DNA of 64,000 nt, taken from the NCBI GenBank assembly GCA_037349315.1, contig JBAIAC010000033.1, positions 22,710,001 through 22,774,000 on the forward strand, written 5' to 3'. The DNA is from Chelydra serpentina. Lineage: Eukaryota > Chordata > Testudines > Chelydridae. The notes under the pieces were generated by a model, which worked only from the letters and a program-made list of their open reading frames with translations, was not told the DNA's origin and did not search any database. The translations under genes and the position numbers were made by a program. Below, piece by piece: positions 34,484-47,558 of this stretch (the first letter of the stretch is position 1; each line of letters begins with the position of its first letter).

Positions 34484-37400
34484 CTTACATCGTCTGGCAT
34501 TATTGCTGAACTCTCTCTAAACAATTTTTACTCATTTAAAAAATGAAAGTGAGAGTAAGTTGTCAATGCTTGTTTGGTTATGTCTATCTTTTTCTAGGAC
34601 ACCATGTTGTTGCCAAGTACAATAAACATAGCAAACAGGGATTGAATTACTATTTGACTGAATACACACCTAAAGAGCTGTTTGTTGGTGGGAAAGGGAT
34701 GCTTCTTAATGTTTTTAGTTTAATTTTTTTTATTCCCATGCATCCCATGTACTTTGCTGAAGGAAACTTGTTTAAAGAAAACAAACACCTAAACTCATGC
34801 CATAATTGCCCATGTTGTATATATTGTGTGATACTGGTGTGCTAGGAAAGATTTTTCCTATACATCTTATTCTGTTTGGCTGTGTTCTTTATTATTATAA
34901 TCCTGCCTGTGGCACAGAGAATTTTAGGTCAGTTAACAATGCTGTATTTTATACAGATGGAGGTTACTGAGAAAGGTCTCTTTATTTTGTTTCAGTTTAA
35001 CCAAAGTTAGTTTCAACTAGCCTACAGAGAGAATTTATCTGTCAAATAAGCAATGTGTGTATGTTTCACACATGTACACCAACCAAAGAACACATGGTAT
35101 TCACTGAAACTATATAATATAGTTCGTCTGCCATTACCTTCCAATTTTAATTGTTTACATGTGATTGAAGCCTTATTTTGTGATCAAACATTCATTCAAC
35201 TTCAAGAGGTTACTAAGGATTCCGGGATAACTTTGTAATGGGTCCAGTCACTGGAACTTTTACTTTTTCACTGAATGCAAGGAACTGGCCTGAAATTAAA
35301 ATGGCCTCTGTCTGTATTATACAAGATCCATTTCTCGGGAAAGGGGTGAAAGCCTGAGGAAATATTTGTGCAACTTCCAGTTCAATTGCAATATTGCCAA
35401 GAGGCTGGTAATTATATAAATAACAAAATGGCAGGGATTCTTCTTAAGCGGTTGCCTCTCCCCAGAAGAGACCAAACTCATTTTCTATGCTTCGCTTGAC
35501 TAAGACACAAGTTAACGTTTGTCAGACCCAATACAGAAAAGAGAAAACTAGCTTTAAATGCTGAAATCCTCCTTATAAATTGAAAAGTGGGAGTAAGAAT
35601 GACCTGCAGGAGTTAATGGTATATGAAGTCCCTTGCGCCTCTTCTTCTGCAGGGGAACCAATCTGATGAAATGCTGCCTGCAGGAGATAAGCAGTATGTT
35701 TCCTTACAGGCTCATAGGTGCCACCGTCTTCTCTGTAGTAAGCATGTGCAAGCGGTGTTCTATACTAAATGGGGTAAAGGGAAGAGAGATGATGGACTTT
35801 TTTCTTACCTACTCTACATCTTTTGTCCCAGATACATTTTTTTGATTACACGGTGTGAGTGCCCTTCAAATAAATTCACAGATGGGCTCCATCTCAAATG
35901 GAATAGGGGTCACCCATCTCCAGGCTGTTTTCCTCCCTTTCCCTAGAATCTGTGGAGACTTCTCTGCTGGTCCAGGGATCCATGTTTGCGGGGGTAGGAA
36001 AGGGGATGGCCAGTGACTGGGCTGGGGAGAGTGGGCAAGGTGGAGGCAAAGCTGGAGCAGATGCACATGACTACAGTAATTCCTAAACAAAGTATACACC
36101 CTAAATGCCCCCAAAGCTTTTACCATGGGAGGGGGGCCATGTAGCCCATTGTAAATTCTATGATGCTAAAATTGTGGAGTGTGAGGTGTTCCCTATGTGG
36201 CATGTCCCCTTTCTGATTTATCAGCGATGGCTGCAAAAGCCACAACTCTCCAGCATGCTTGATGATGCCCTCTGAAAGGATATGCATATAGTTGGTGGTG
36301 GGAGAGCCAAGGAAGTCTGGTATATTGGGTGGTTTGTGGAGACAGAGGGGATCCCCATGTTTAAGCTGAGATCTAGGTGGTGTCCAGTACTCTTTGTGGT
36401 AGATTTTCATGATTGTTTGGTCAAGTCCCCTGCCCCTTTACCCAGCTGGTTTGTGGGCCAGGAAACAAAATGAAGATTTTCCCAGATAAATTTCAGTCTC
36501 TGTACATCCTTTAGTCTCTCTGTGTGTGTTATGAAGCAGAAGAGCATATGGCTATTAGATGTTCTGAAAACGTGATTTAATGGTGAACTTATGTTAAGAC
36601 TTATGGAATTAGAACCTACTGAATCATGGAATGTATGCACTTTCTCCACAAGTGACTTAAGTCAGTCAACAAGGACTTGGAATTTGGTAGTTTGGTCACA
36701 GAGAATTATGAAAATTTAAACATTTGCCCTGTTGCTAGTAGACTGAAAATGGGTCCACATTACTTGATCAAGAACAGCAAAGAAAATGAACATTTTTAAA
36801 TGTCCATTATTTGAGGCCACCAAACAGTGGCAAAATATTCTGTATTCCAAACATGCCCAAATAATGGCTTGGAGCTCTGAAAATTCAATATGTTGTCATT
36901 TTAATAGATTGTGTTCAGTATCAGTGGCTGACAACTGTTGTCATTGCGTCGAATTGGGCTAAATCCTCCAAACAAGACACCCTTGCAATAAAGCTTCACT
37001 TGTAATCATTTTTTGGCAAGCACATTTTATTATTATTATGCTAACTACTCTCACTCATGTACAGCATGAGGTGCCAATGTTTTCAGTTCCAAACATTAAA
37101 GATGTGATGATAAAGAAGGCGAACCCTTATTAATTCTGAGAGATTTGCTTAATTGGGATACAATGTGAAGATTCTCAACAATAATAACAGATGATGGGAA
37201 ATAAATAGGCACGGCAGGAGAGTCAGTTTCTAGTGTGAATTTCCTTTTGCCTTCTTTTAATTGCATTACATACTGTGGGAAGTATCTGGAGTATGCATTT
37301 TCTAGTTAATTTTTCTTGACTGCATCCATCAAGCTAGTGCTCCTGGACATTTTAATGTCTGATAATATTCCATTTGCATATGACTATAGCTGTCATTAGA

Positions 37401-39950
37401 ACCAATTTACACACATGATTTGCTTCTTGAAGTGTCAACGTCTGAATTTTATCTAGAGAGAAATAGGGTCAGGAAAGTTTAATTGATTGTATAATGCAAT
37501 TGAAAAGGCTGGCAGGGATCTAGGGCAATTTTGGGACATCTGTCTGAGTCATCAAAAATAAAGCATATAACAGCTGTGATAACAGCAGGATTATGATTAG
37601 ATATACAGCATTCAACATAAGATTGAACAAGGGCTGGAAAACCGAAAAAAGGTGTATAAGTCAGTTGTGATAAATCACTACAAGAGTTTCTGGCAGGAGT
37701 GGGTTTAAACTTTCCATCTAACCTCCACGTGGTGAACATTCAAAGTAGCTTAAAAGGTATTTAAAAAATCTTCCACCAAAAGCTCATAAATTTTCTTCAT
37801 AAATAGCAATTTGTTGCCTATATGCTCTGAATAAATATTGTAACAATCTTAGCCATATACAACTAAACATTTATTAAAATGTTGCATGCCGTTGCCATTA
37901 AGTATCACTCGGCAATGGTGGGAAACAGAACTCCTATTTTCCCGCTCCAAATTCATAGGCCTTTGCAGTATAGGGCCTATGACACACATTCATGCAATTC
38001 TAATTCTATCCAGTAGAGGGAGTGGCACACATACAACTAGCTAGGCCACTTCCATGTGTACATACTGTAGATACAATTTTGCTTTCAGAGGTTTGTATTT
38101 TACAGTGTACTTTGAAGGATGAAAACTTATTTTTACATGTATACTTACTGTGGGGGGTTTATTCCTTCTTTTCTCTTTCAGCCAAATCATTTATCATGTT
38201 GGTTGGCACTTGTACTTTGACTTCTATAAAATGATTTAGTATGCGAGTGTCACATCACTGAGATTATGAAATTATGGTAATTAGTTTATCAACTGTGCTT
38301 TAAAAGTACTGTCTAGTTCACTTTATGCATAGCAAATAGATACTTGAGTGAGTCATCTAAAAATTGTCAGTTGTTTGCAGCTTGAAATTCTGTCTCTTAT
38401 TTACAGAGATTGATACAAGACACAATGGAGATGGTAACTATTTATATGATGACTTCGTTTATATTATCTCTAACCAGATTTATAATGGATAAAAGCTGAA
38501 GATGCAAAGGGCATGTGGTTATACAAATTTAGGTAAGAACTATTTTACACCTCATCACTCACAATTCAGTTTACTCTTGGTTTTATGATTGTGCAGCTAG
38601 TGCACTGAATACATAATGTTTATGCTACAGTCACCATGTGAAAAAATAAAGGTAAAGCTGGAGATAAGTTTGTAACTTCAGCATTTGTGTATGCTTTATA
38701 TTTAATCAACAGAACACACTTTTACTCAGTAAAAATGTTATGAAATTCAGAAAAATTAAACCAGAGATTTGTTTATATTGGTATAAAAAGTTGTGGTGAT
38801 TCAAAATCATAGGAAACCCCCCCATATATAATGATAACAAATGCAGCCCTGAGCCACTTATTTTCCCCCCAGATGAATGGCTTTTGTTAACAAATCTGCT
38901 TTAGCATCAGACAGGAAAGGGAGCCTTCTTATCTGACAAATCACTTGAACAAAGGTAGCAAATGAGATGATCAAATACTGCTTAACTTCTTGTTATGCTC
39001 CTGTGTTTGCAAGACAGAACTTTTATGTTTGTAATGAAACTTTGCAACTGTCCCATGTAGTGTAAGAGAACTAGGAGCCTTGGAATCTCTGATTTATTTA
39101 AGATGCCCAACTCGCTGCTTGATTTAGAAGCAGGTTTTGGCATAGGCAGGCACCAACTGCAGAGAAGCTTGTAATTGTGCCAACTTGTTTTCCCACCCAG
39201 AAGTGTCAGTACACTGAAGATCATGTCATAATCAGTATTTAGCAGATGTACTATAGGCTTAATTTATGCAGGCGTAGAATTTTGTTGCAGGTATTTCATG
39301 TGACTGTAACATCCTTATTCTTCATAGCAGGCATGTGTAAAATCTCTGCAAGGCAAAATATATGCTGCTTTATTTATAGTTAGCAAATAAAAATAACATG
39401 ATATTCAATCAATAGCCTCAAAAAGGCTTTAGGGAAACATATCGAAACCAATAATTAACAGTGGGTATTGCACAATATTCTGGCAAGGCATACTGAAAGG
39501 CACAATTGGCAAGTTTGCATGGCTTTTATTAATGGTGGTGGTTATCAAATGACCCATCTAATGCCAATTAACAATTATTTTCTAGCTCAAATTTCCTTTC
39601 TCCTTAGGATTGCTTTGTTCTATACTGATGCCCCAACTGCAGCAGAAACGGGTCATTTGCTAGTCTCTCTGAACCGAAAACGAAAATGCATGTGGGAAAT
39701 AATGGGAAGAAGCAGAGCATGCTTATATATTTTAGCTCTACATCTATAAGCAGGCAACGCTGGCATTAGTACTTTCCAGGGATTACGGATGAACATATCT
39801 GCAACGATCAAATAATTTTATACCCAATCCAGCTAATAAGGGTTAATTATTTGGGAAGGAAAAGGACCCAGCCTAATGAAAAGCCTAAACACCAGCTTGA
39901 AACTTCAAAGGGGCATAAACTAAACTGAATAAAGGCCACTGCAATTCCAG
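34484..39950. other. Gene-free block
   Basis: AT-rich. ORFs of 60-107 codons, including a 100-codon hydrophobic one at 34543-34845, have no splice or domain support. The stretch 35900-36480 is less AT-rich but was not identified. Confidence 0.4.
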
Positions 39951-40047
39951 GTAAATGTGTCTACACAGGGAGTTACACTGGTCTAACTGCAATGATATAC
40001 TGATCGGTATATTTGCAGGTAAACTTCCCCATGCAGATGTGTCCCTA
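39951..40047. mobile_element. Possible MITE relic
   Basis: The gtgtctacacaggga start is mirrored by an inverted acacatctgcatgggga end. A palindrome, tgcaatgatata / tatatttgca, lies between them. No target duplication was seen, so it is a low-confidence member of the tctacac-type elements. Confidence 0.4.
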
Positions 40048-41058
40048 AGAACCTGAGACAGATGTGTCTGTAAAATCCACTGTAAGGTCTGAGCAGGCTT
40101 ACCCTGGAACATGAGTATACAGACAGCGGCTGGCCTAGCAGAGACTGCCAGACCTGCTGCGAATCTGCAATGCACCCTTTGCGAGATCAACAAAAGCAGA
40201 GAAAAAGGGCCCTTCTGAAGATTAGAGGCCCTCTAATAGAGGGTGGTGTTTTGGGGATCAGGAGGGGGAAAAATGAAAGTGGGATGAAAGCAACTGGATC
40301 TAAGACAGGGGGATCAGTCATGGAGGAAGTAGAGGATTATTTCATGGGAGTTGGGACAGGAAAGAGTGAGGTTAGGCGAAGAATGTGGTAAAGCTTGTGG
40401 AAGGAGGAAAATTATGCAATACATAGGGAAACCTTCTGGAGTTTCCTGCAAATGTGGAGGGTCTTACCCACTCCTCCTCCCAAGTAAGAACCCGTGACTC
40501 TGGCCCCCAGACCTCATGCATATTTCGAGATCCTGTGAAGCTAGGGCCATCCAGGCTGATGCCCTGTGCCTTTGTGCTGGCTCCAAGAGTCTTGTGGCTC
40601 TTCCCTGTCCCTTGGTAGTATCGCTCTGTGGGAGCCTTGCACTTGTGGCTGCTTCCAGGACCCATAGAAATGAGGATAGCATGGTGCAGAGGTGGGCACT
40701 GAAGAGGTAACACAGCAAGTGCCTGTTACCTTTTCGTTGAGTTCTTACTTGGTCCAGTGGGGATAATGTGCTTCCTCCTGGCCCTCCCCATAGGCACAGA
40801 GCATGTGTGTGTCTGATACTCCCCACTCTATCCCTCCCCACGCTTGTGATATCTATGCACAGAAGAGGATCTTCCCCCCCCCTCCCCAAATGTGAGGGTA
40901 TGGGATAAATTAACCTCAATTCCTCAGCTTGGAAAGGAGAAGGATTGGATTTGGAGAAGACTTCTAAAGGTTTGTATAGAGACTTATCCAAACTTCTGAA
41001 CCTTTTGGGGTTTGCTCATCCCTAGTACTGGAGATGTATCCTACGTTAAGGCAATATT
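40048..41058. other. Unassigned; possible dispersed repeat 40480-41030
   Basis: A moderately GC-rich region. It ends on the minus strand with ctagggatgagcaaacccc, which looks like a common reptile repeat terminus, but I could not find the partner end. The 175-codon minus ORF (40464-40991) has no recognisable domain. Confidence 0.35.
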
Positions 41059-41063
41059 ACAGT

Positions 41064-42251
41064 TGTGATGGGTTGGTATTACAGAACCCCCCTTGGAGCT
41101 GCTACCTGGTGTGCCAAGACTATTTTTGCCCCTGCTTTCCTGCCTTTTTCAGCTTGGGACTTCAGAATTCTGTCTGTTTTGAGCCAGACCCGTTAGCCTG
41201 CTGCAAACCCAGACCCAGGTTTGAACCATGTCCACTAACAGCTGTAGGCCTGCCTGGAAACAGCTTAGGAAGTGCTTTTGCCTTCGACACCCAGGTGCCC
41301 AATTTTCAATGGGGTTTAAACCCTGAATAACTTTGTTTTACCATGTATAAAGCTGATACAGGATAAACTCATAAATAGTTTGCCCTCTATTTCATAGATA
41401 GAAAGATATGCACAGCTGTTTGCCCCCTCCAGGTACTAACACGTACTTCAGGTAACTTAATAAGTAAAAAGTAATTTTAATAAGTACAGAAAGTAGGATT
41501 TAAGTGATTTCAAGTAGTAACAGACAGAACAAAGTGAATTACTAAGTAAAATAAAATAAAACAAGCAAGTTTATGTTTACTTACACTGTATACAGATAAA
41601 AACCTTACCAGTTTTAGCAAACCTTTCTTTACAGGCTATAGTCCTCCTAGCCTGGGTTCAGCAATTGCTTACACCCCCTATTGTTTTTGTCCTTTGTTTA
41701 GTTTTTTTAGGTGTGTCCTTTTGGGGGTGGAGAGTTTTTCTTTTTAGCCAGCTGAAGACAAGATGGAGGGGTCTTCCAGGGGTTTAAATAGACTTTCTCC
41801 CCTGGGTGGATTTTCTTCCCTTTTCCTCTGTGTAGCATTCAGTTACCCTGGAGCTTTGGGATTACATGGGCAAGTCCCATGTCCATGCACCACTTAGTAA
41901 CCAGCCCAGCCAGTTACATTTCTGGCCAAGCTTAGATGTGGATTGGTATTTGCAACTTTTTTTGTCTAAGAGGTTTTTTTTTATTGGGCTCTTTACTTGC
42001 ACATTTCTTTCTTAAGACATGATTTCATGCTCTTACAAAGGCTATGTATAAAACCAGCAAATATAAAACCAATATTCATAACTTTAACTACAACAATGAT
42101 ACATGCATACAAACAGGAGGAATAGATTTAGTAGATTATAACTTTTAAAGAGAGATGTTACATGGCACATGTAGCGTAAAACATATTTCAGCTATATTAT
42201 ATATACATCTATAAGCATTTCCCCATAAAGTTTTATGGGAACACTGTCACA
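41064..42251 (-). mobile_element. Solo LTR, about 1.2 kb, minus orientation
   Basis: The 1188-bp unit starts TGTGATGGG and ends CTGTCACA. It is flanked by a perfect 5-bp duplication, acagt (41059-41063 and 42252-42256), as LTR retroelements produce. On the minus strand a TATA-like TATTTAAA lies at about 41790-41783, after a CT-rich region and before a purine-rich stretch. No gag, pol or env is adjacent, so this is a solo LTR. The length is on the long side for an LTR. Its family was not determined. The plus ORF 41034-41330 crosses its boundary and is not a gene. Confidence 0.8.
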
Positions 42252-42256
42252 ACAGT

Positions 42257-42570
42257 ATCAATAACGACTCTGCTCTCTTAGCTCCCAAGATGACATTGTT
42301 ATATTTTCACCTTTTAGGCCGTGTTTGTAAGGAAAGTTTCTACTCTGTGTAACTGATGTGGAGGTTGACCCCTTCTGAGCCCACAAAGGATCTATATTAC
42401 TATTGATTTTCTTTTATTTCACGAGAGTTCTCAGAAGAGGCTTGTATGAGTATTAATTTAATTATAAGACAGCTAAGTTTTGACCAGAGCGGTCAATCAT
42501 ATTTATGTCTTGTATAAGGCAGGTCATGTTCTCGGCACAGAAGTAAAAGACAACAGCATGACATTTTTTG
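42257..42570. other. Short unannotated spacer
   Basis: AT-rich DNA between the solo LTR and the hAT element. Nothing recognised. Confidence 0.4.
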
Positions 42571-42968
42571 CTTGGGATTAGGGCTGTCGATTAATTGGAG
42601 TTAACTCATGTATTATCTAAAAAAAAATTTATCATGATTAAATAAAATGTAATTGTACTGTCAAACAATAGAATACCAATTGACATTTATTCAATTTTTT
42701 GAATGTTTATCTACATTTTCAAATATATTTATTTCAATTACAACACAGAATACAAAGTGTACACTGCTCACTTTATATTTTTTATTACAAATATTTGCAC
42801 TGTAAAAATTATGAGTATTTTTCAATTCACCTCGCACAAGTACTGTAGTGCAACCTTTTTATCGTGAAAGTGCAACTTACAAATGTAGATTTTTTTGTTA
42901 TATAAACTGTTTTGTTTTTTAGTGCAATGTAAAACTTTAGAGCCTACACATCCACTCAGTCCTACTTC

Positions 42969-43183
42969 TTGTTCAGCCAATCGCTAAGACAAACAAGTTT
43001 GTTTGCTTTTATGGGACATAATGCCTCCCGCTTCTTATTTACAATATCACCTGAAAGTGAGAACAGACGTTTGTATGGCACTTTTGTAGCTGGCATTGCA
43101 AGGTATTTACGTGCCAGATATACTAAACATTTGTATGCCCCTCATGCTTCGGTCACCATTCCAGAGGACATGCTTCCATGCTG
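42969..43183 (-). pseudogene. Inverted second copy of the hAT dimerisation domain
   Basis: The left arm read on the minus strand matches the end of the transposase at 43639-43860. The easiest comparison is of the two opposite readings: SPESENRRLYGTFVAGIARY on plus here, and SPESENRCSHGTFVTGIAKY on minus at 43639-43923. These readings are the non-coding complements of the domain. So the domain is present twice, head to head. Confidence 0.75.
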
Positions 43184-43203
43184 ATGACGCTCGTTAAAAA
43201 AAT

Positions 43204-43856
43204 GTGTTAATTACATTTGTGACTGAACTCCTTGGGGGAGAATTGTATGTCCCCTTCTCTGTTTTGCTCGCATTCTGCCATATCTTTCATGTTATAGCAG
43301 TCTCGGATGATGACTCAGCACATGTTCATTTTAAGAACACTTTTGCTGCAGATTTGACAAAACGCAAAGAAGGTACCAATGTGAGATTTCTAAAGATCGC
43401 CACAGCACTCGAACCAAGGTTTAAGAATCTGAAGTGCCTTCCAAAATCTGAGAGAGACAAGGTGTGGAGCATGTTTTCAGAAGTCTTAAAAGAGCAACAC
43501 TGCAATGCGGAGACAACAGAACCAGAACCACGAAAAAAGAAAACCAGCCTTTCTGCTGGTGGCATCTAACTCATAATGATGAAAATGAACATGCATCAGT
43601 CCGCACTGCTTTGGATTGTTATTGAGCAGAACCCATCATCAGCATTGTCTTCTGGAGTGTCCTCTGGAATGGTGGGCAAAGCATGAAGGGACACATGAAT
43701 CCTGAATGCATCTGGCATGTAAATATTTTGCAATGCCGGTTACAAAAGTGCCATGCGAACACCTGTTCTCACTTTCAGGTGACATTGTGAACAAGCGGGC
43801 AGCATTATCTCCTGCAAATATAAACAAACTTGTTTGGCTGAACAAGAAATAGGACT
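43204..43856 (+). pseudogene. hAT transposase C-terminal fragment (ZBED-like)
   Basis: Transposase of a hAT element; only the C-terminal third survives. The open part (43204-43566) encodes FVTELLGGELYVPFS..., then ATALEPRFKNLKCLPKSERD, a pattern seen in ZBED1-like hAT proteins just before the C-terminal domain. After a frame change near 43566-43640 the plus strand reads CPLEWWAKHEGTHES and, beyond one stop, ACKYFAMPVTKVPCEHLFSL. These are the hallmarks of the hAT dimerisation domain, with the conserved WW and the P.....E..FS motif. Missing: the BED zinc finger and most of the RNase-H-like catalytic core. It cannot be active. Confidence 0.82.
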
Positions 43857-44213
43857 GAGTGGACTTGTAGGCTCTAAAGTTTTGCATTGTTTTGTTTTTG
43901 AGTGCAATTATTTTTTTGTACATAATTCTGCATTTGTAAGTTCAATTCTCATGATAAAGAGATTGCACTACAGTACTTGTATTAAGTGAATTGAAAAATA
44001 TTATTTCTTTTGTTTTTTACAGTGCAAATATTTGTAATAAAAATAAATATAAAGTGAACATTGTACACTTGGTATTCTGTGTTGTAATTGAAATCAGTAT
44101 ATTTGAAAATGTAGAAAACATCCAAAAGTATTTAAATAAATGCTATTCTGTTGTTTAACAATGTGATTAATCACGATTAATTTTTTTAATTGCTTGTCAG
44201 CCCTACTTGGGAT

Positions 44214-45852
44214 ATGAGGCAGTTACAAACCTCTCCCTCCCTTCTAGAAGCTGAGGAAAACACCTGGGTTGGATAGGGAGACTGAGGGAGAGCAATGGCT
44301 TTAACTGAAGAAGGTTACTAACCAGGTGGCTGGAAATATGGATGAGCTCTCTATTCTTTGGGTTATCTCTATAGGGGGATTTAAATCCTTGGAGGAAAGT
44401 TCCAATAGTTGAGGGTTTTGTACATCACCAAATATATGATGTGGTAGTTCTACATACCTGGATTGTTCAGACTTTGATCATACTTGAATTACTGGACGCA
44501 TTCTAAATACCTGGATCATAAGATTGAAAATGAAAATTTGCATTCATAATCCAGTAGTTCAGTACATGATACAATGATTATAAGTATGTTACATTATACT
44601 CGTGTATCAGAGAGTTAATGTTATCTTGAATACAAAGCTGACTAAATTAAAAAGTAAAATATAAACATTATTGATAAGAGTGAAATAATATAGGTTTTTG
44701 CCCGATCAAGGATAGTTGTAGACATGATGTTAGAACCAAATAAAATATGTAAAATAGAATGTCTGACACATCCTGCTAAATAGATATAGATCCTCTTCCT
44801 CCTTTGCCTGCAGCTGCTTTTCAAATAAGTTGGAAAACTAGTGTTACCAGCTACCTGTGGATTCTCCTAGTATGTCATCCTCCTCATGGCTCCAGGCAGA
44901 GTGGGAGTGGTGGGGGTATGACCAAGGCAAAGGGGTGTATTCAGAAACCAGAATGCCCCTTCACTTCAGCTAGATGCTTGGGGGTCTGTTGCAGGCACAG
45001 ACAAATTTGAGCATCCCTGAGGCTGCTGTAGTTGTGCCTTGGGCTTAACCTGACTGACTCCAGGATCAGGGAGCTGCAAAGGTGGGCCTAATGCCACTTT
45101 TCACCACCCCTTCGGCAGTACCAAGCACAGGGCTGGTGAAGGCTGAGGATCTAGCCCTCAATGTCGGTATTTTGATGGAATACTGTAATCTGAAATGAGG
45201 TAGGTGTGTGTATGTGTAACCATTTGAAAAAACTATGTTCAGTTGTGTCCTGTGAAAGAAATAGCCATGGGTTCATGATACTTACCTACAAGCACCTCTG
45301 GCACAATTTGTAACCGCTTGTAAGTCTGGAGTGTGAGAAAGAGGTGGCTCACAGCTGGGCTACAACTACACCACACAGCAGGTTTTATCATCTTCATGCA
45401 GCTTTTATTTCGTGGCTCACAATTTACAAGGCTTGCTGGGAAGCCAGAGGTGCTTGTGACCTAAGAGTTTGCAAGTTAAGTCACACATTAGCTGTGCCAG
45501 TGGATGTGGTCACTGCCATGAACTGTAGCTGTTTCTAGCTCTTTGAGTCCTTCATGTATCAGGCTCCTGTGAATTATAAACTCTGTCTTCTCTGTTCAGG
45601 CTGAAAAGTCAGAGCTTCTGAAATGAATGAATTATTATGGCATGAGTTTCTACAGTGTCCATCACTTTGGTGTGTGAGTGCTTTTGCTTAGTGATGGAGA
45701 TTAAAACATCTACTAATTACTGAAAGAAATTGTAAATGGTGTAAACCCTCCTGGAGATCATGGGTCTGATCTGAAGACCACTGAATGTAATGGAAAGACT
45801 CCTATTGGTACTACCAATTTGCTGGTGGCATGTATAAGCTTTGTGCTTTTAG
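44214..45852. other. No gene recognised
   Basis: AT-rich, with a more GC-rich patch at 44860-45170 that may be an old repeat. No ORF is supported. Confidence 0.4.
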
Positions 45853-46036
45853 ATAGTGACTCATTAAGGTCTAGCTCATCCATAAATCCAACAGTGGGTA
45901 CAAATGGAACCATTTTTCGGTCTTTACATAACTTTTTGTGTGAGAAATTTGACCTAGAACTGCCAGAATTAATCTCCAACTCTTTGCCTAAGGCTAAAGC
46001 TAAACTTATTCATTCTTACTCTGAAGACAAGAGAAG
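45853..46036 (+). CDS. Candidate internal exon of an unrecognised host gene
   Basis: A 184-nt open segment bounded by an acceptor, gctttgtgcttttag (AG at 45851-45852), and a donor, AAG|GTAACA (GT at 46037-46038). Read from 45855 it gives about 60 codons without a stop, including SSSSINPTVGTNGTIFRSL, CEKFDLELPELISNS and KAKAKLIHSYSEDKR. The composition is that of a normal soluble protein: mixed charged and hydrophobic residues and no low-complexity bias. Two bases precede the first whole codon and two follow the last, so the exon is asymmetric. I do not recognise the protein. No partner exon on the same strand was found, so it could be one exon of a gene with long introns or a chance ORF. Confidence 0.4.
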
Positions 46037-47553
46037 GTAACATTCCTGGGGATGGGGAGAGTGAGTTCTCATAGAAAGATTAGGAGTGGAAGGGAAGGTG
46101 CTGGAGTGGTGATTACTGCCTGAATTGCATTTTACAAAAATGTGATTTTTACTCGGGGATATATCTAAGCAACATCTATTACAATCAAATATCTGTGAAG
46201 TTAAAGTACCCACCATATGGGATGGATTTTTTGTGGGGGGAGGGGGGTGGGAGGGATTTGAGAATAAAATGGTGCGATTTTATTTTTTAAATTATTCTGA
46301 GATGTAAGATTTGGATGTCTTATAAATGCAATTTTTAAAATAGATAACATGGAATGGCAGCTCAGGTACCAAAAGGACACCAGCGTGGGCAGAGTCTGTC
46401 CCATCCAACATATCCCAGAAGTGGGCATCTCTATAGTAGCACCAAAGGCTCTGAAGAGAGCGCCCTAAATGTTGTGGTTTCTACAAATAAGTGCCAAATG
46501 CCTTTCAGTTAACCTGACGCTTTGGGATTCAGCTCAGACCAGTAAAGGGTTGTGTCACTATCTGACCTGCAACTCTGGGTGTCCTAAATGCGGTGTTGCT
46601 GTGCCTCATGGCCCTGATGCTAACAGACAGCATACAAGCATGCAGGTAACTAGCTTCCACCACGCAGTGTGTGGGGTTGGTTTTTTTGCAAAGTGACCCC
46701 CCCCCCCCCAACACCCCCGCGCTCCTGAATTTCTCCAAAACTGTATCCCCGCAGTGTCCAGTCCTCCAACTTAACACTTATAGCAGTTAAGTTCATTGCT
46801 CCTTTGACGAGACAATACACTGCAGCTCATTCATTTAGCTGGGGTTTGACAAATGCTTATTTCAATCACCACACTGAATTGGTTTATAGTAAGAGGAAAA
46901 TGAGTTGATTAAACAAGTCATAGGTTTAAGTAATACCAAGCATAAGGAGTATACTTTTATACAAGTATAAAAGATAGAAAGGGTTACAAGCCAACCAAAG
47001 TAAAAATATGCTTCTAAGACTAAAAGCTGCTTTAACAAATTAGTGTCTTGTTCAAAGAAGTGTTTCTCACAGGATCTTTTCAGCATGGCTGACCAGGCCA
47101 GGACCCAACACAAAAGCTCAAAGCACTGGGCTTCTTTGACTCCTCTGGTGGAGGATATCTTAAGGGGTTGCTCCCCCTCTTTACAGTCCAGTCAACCTTT
47201 GAAATGTATTCTTCTGAAATGTAGCCTCAGATAAAGTTCCTTTTCCTTGCTGGGTGTAGATGCCATGCTGTCTTCTCCCCTGCTGGTGATTTTCAGAATG
47301 CAAACGATCTCTTCCTGCAACCTCCAATACAAATGAATAGCCCACTGAATTTGGCCACAGCTAGTGTGAGGTGGTGGCTTCTTCGCTTTGACTGGAGAAA
47401 ACCTGTTTATGAATTCCCTCTGGTATGCCTGGTTTAAACACATTTTAGACCTATATTTCCACATCTATCTATAAAGCCCTTTGTGGGTTTACTGTACATA
47501 CATCACATAGGAATATTCATAATCAGTGAGTCAGTAGTTTTCCAATGATATAT
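46037..47553. other. No gene recognised
   Basis: Contains a 13-nt poly-C run. ORFs on both strands (46201-46777, 47192-47464) have no recognisable domain. Confidence 0.4.
46697..46709. repeat. Poly-C run (13 nt)
   Basis: Thirteen consecutive C followed by aacacccccgc. Confidence 0.9.
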
Positions 47554-47558
47554 GCCAC

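Larger units (their letters stand above)
42579..44205 (+). mobile_element. hAT element with about 0.6-kb inverted arms
   Basis: A 1627-bp element with ends TAGGGCTGTC / GACAGCCCTA-like (right end GTCAGCCCTA). A perfect 8-bp duplication, cttgggat, flanks it (42571-42578 and 44206-44213), so it is hAT. Sequence from the left end to about 43180 reappears inverted from the right end to about 43640. Both arms include the subterminal gattaatcac-type repeats, the untranslated region and the 3' coding end of a transposase. About 450 bp of transposase sequence lies between the arms. The layout is foldback-like. Confidence 0.85.

Noticed and set aside
40464..40991. 175-codon minus-strand ORF
   Set aside because: Proline/serine/glycine-rich without a domain, in a region that looks like a dispersed repeat.
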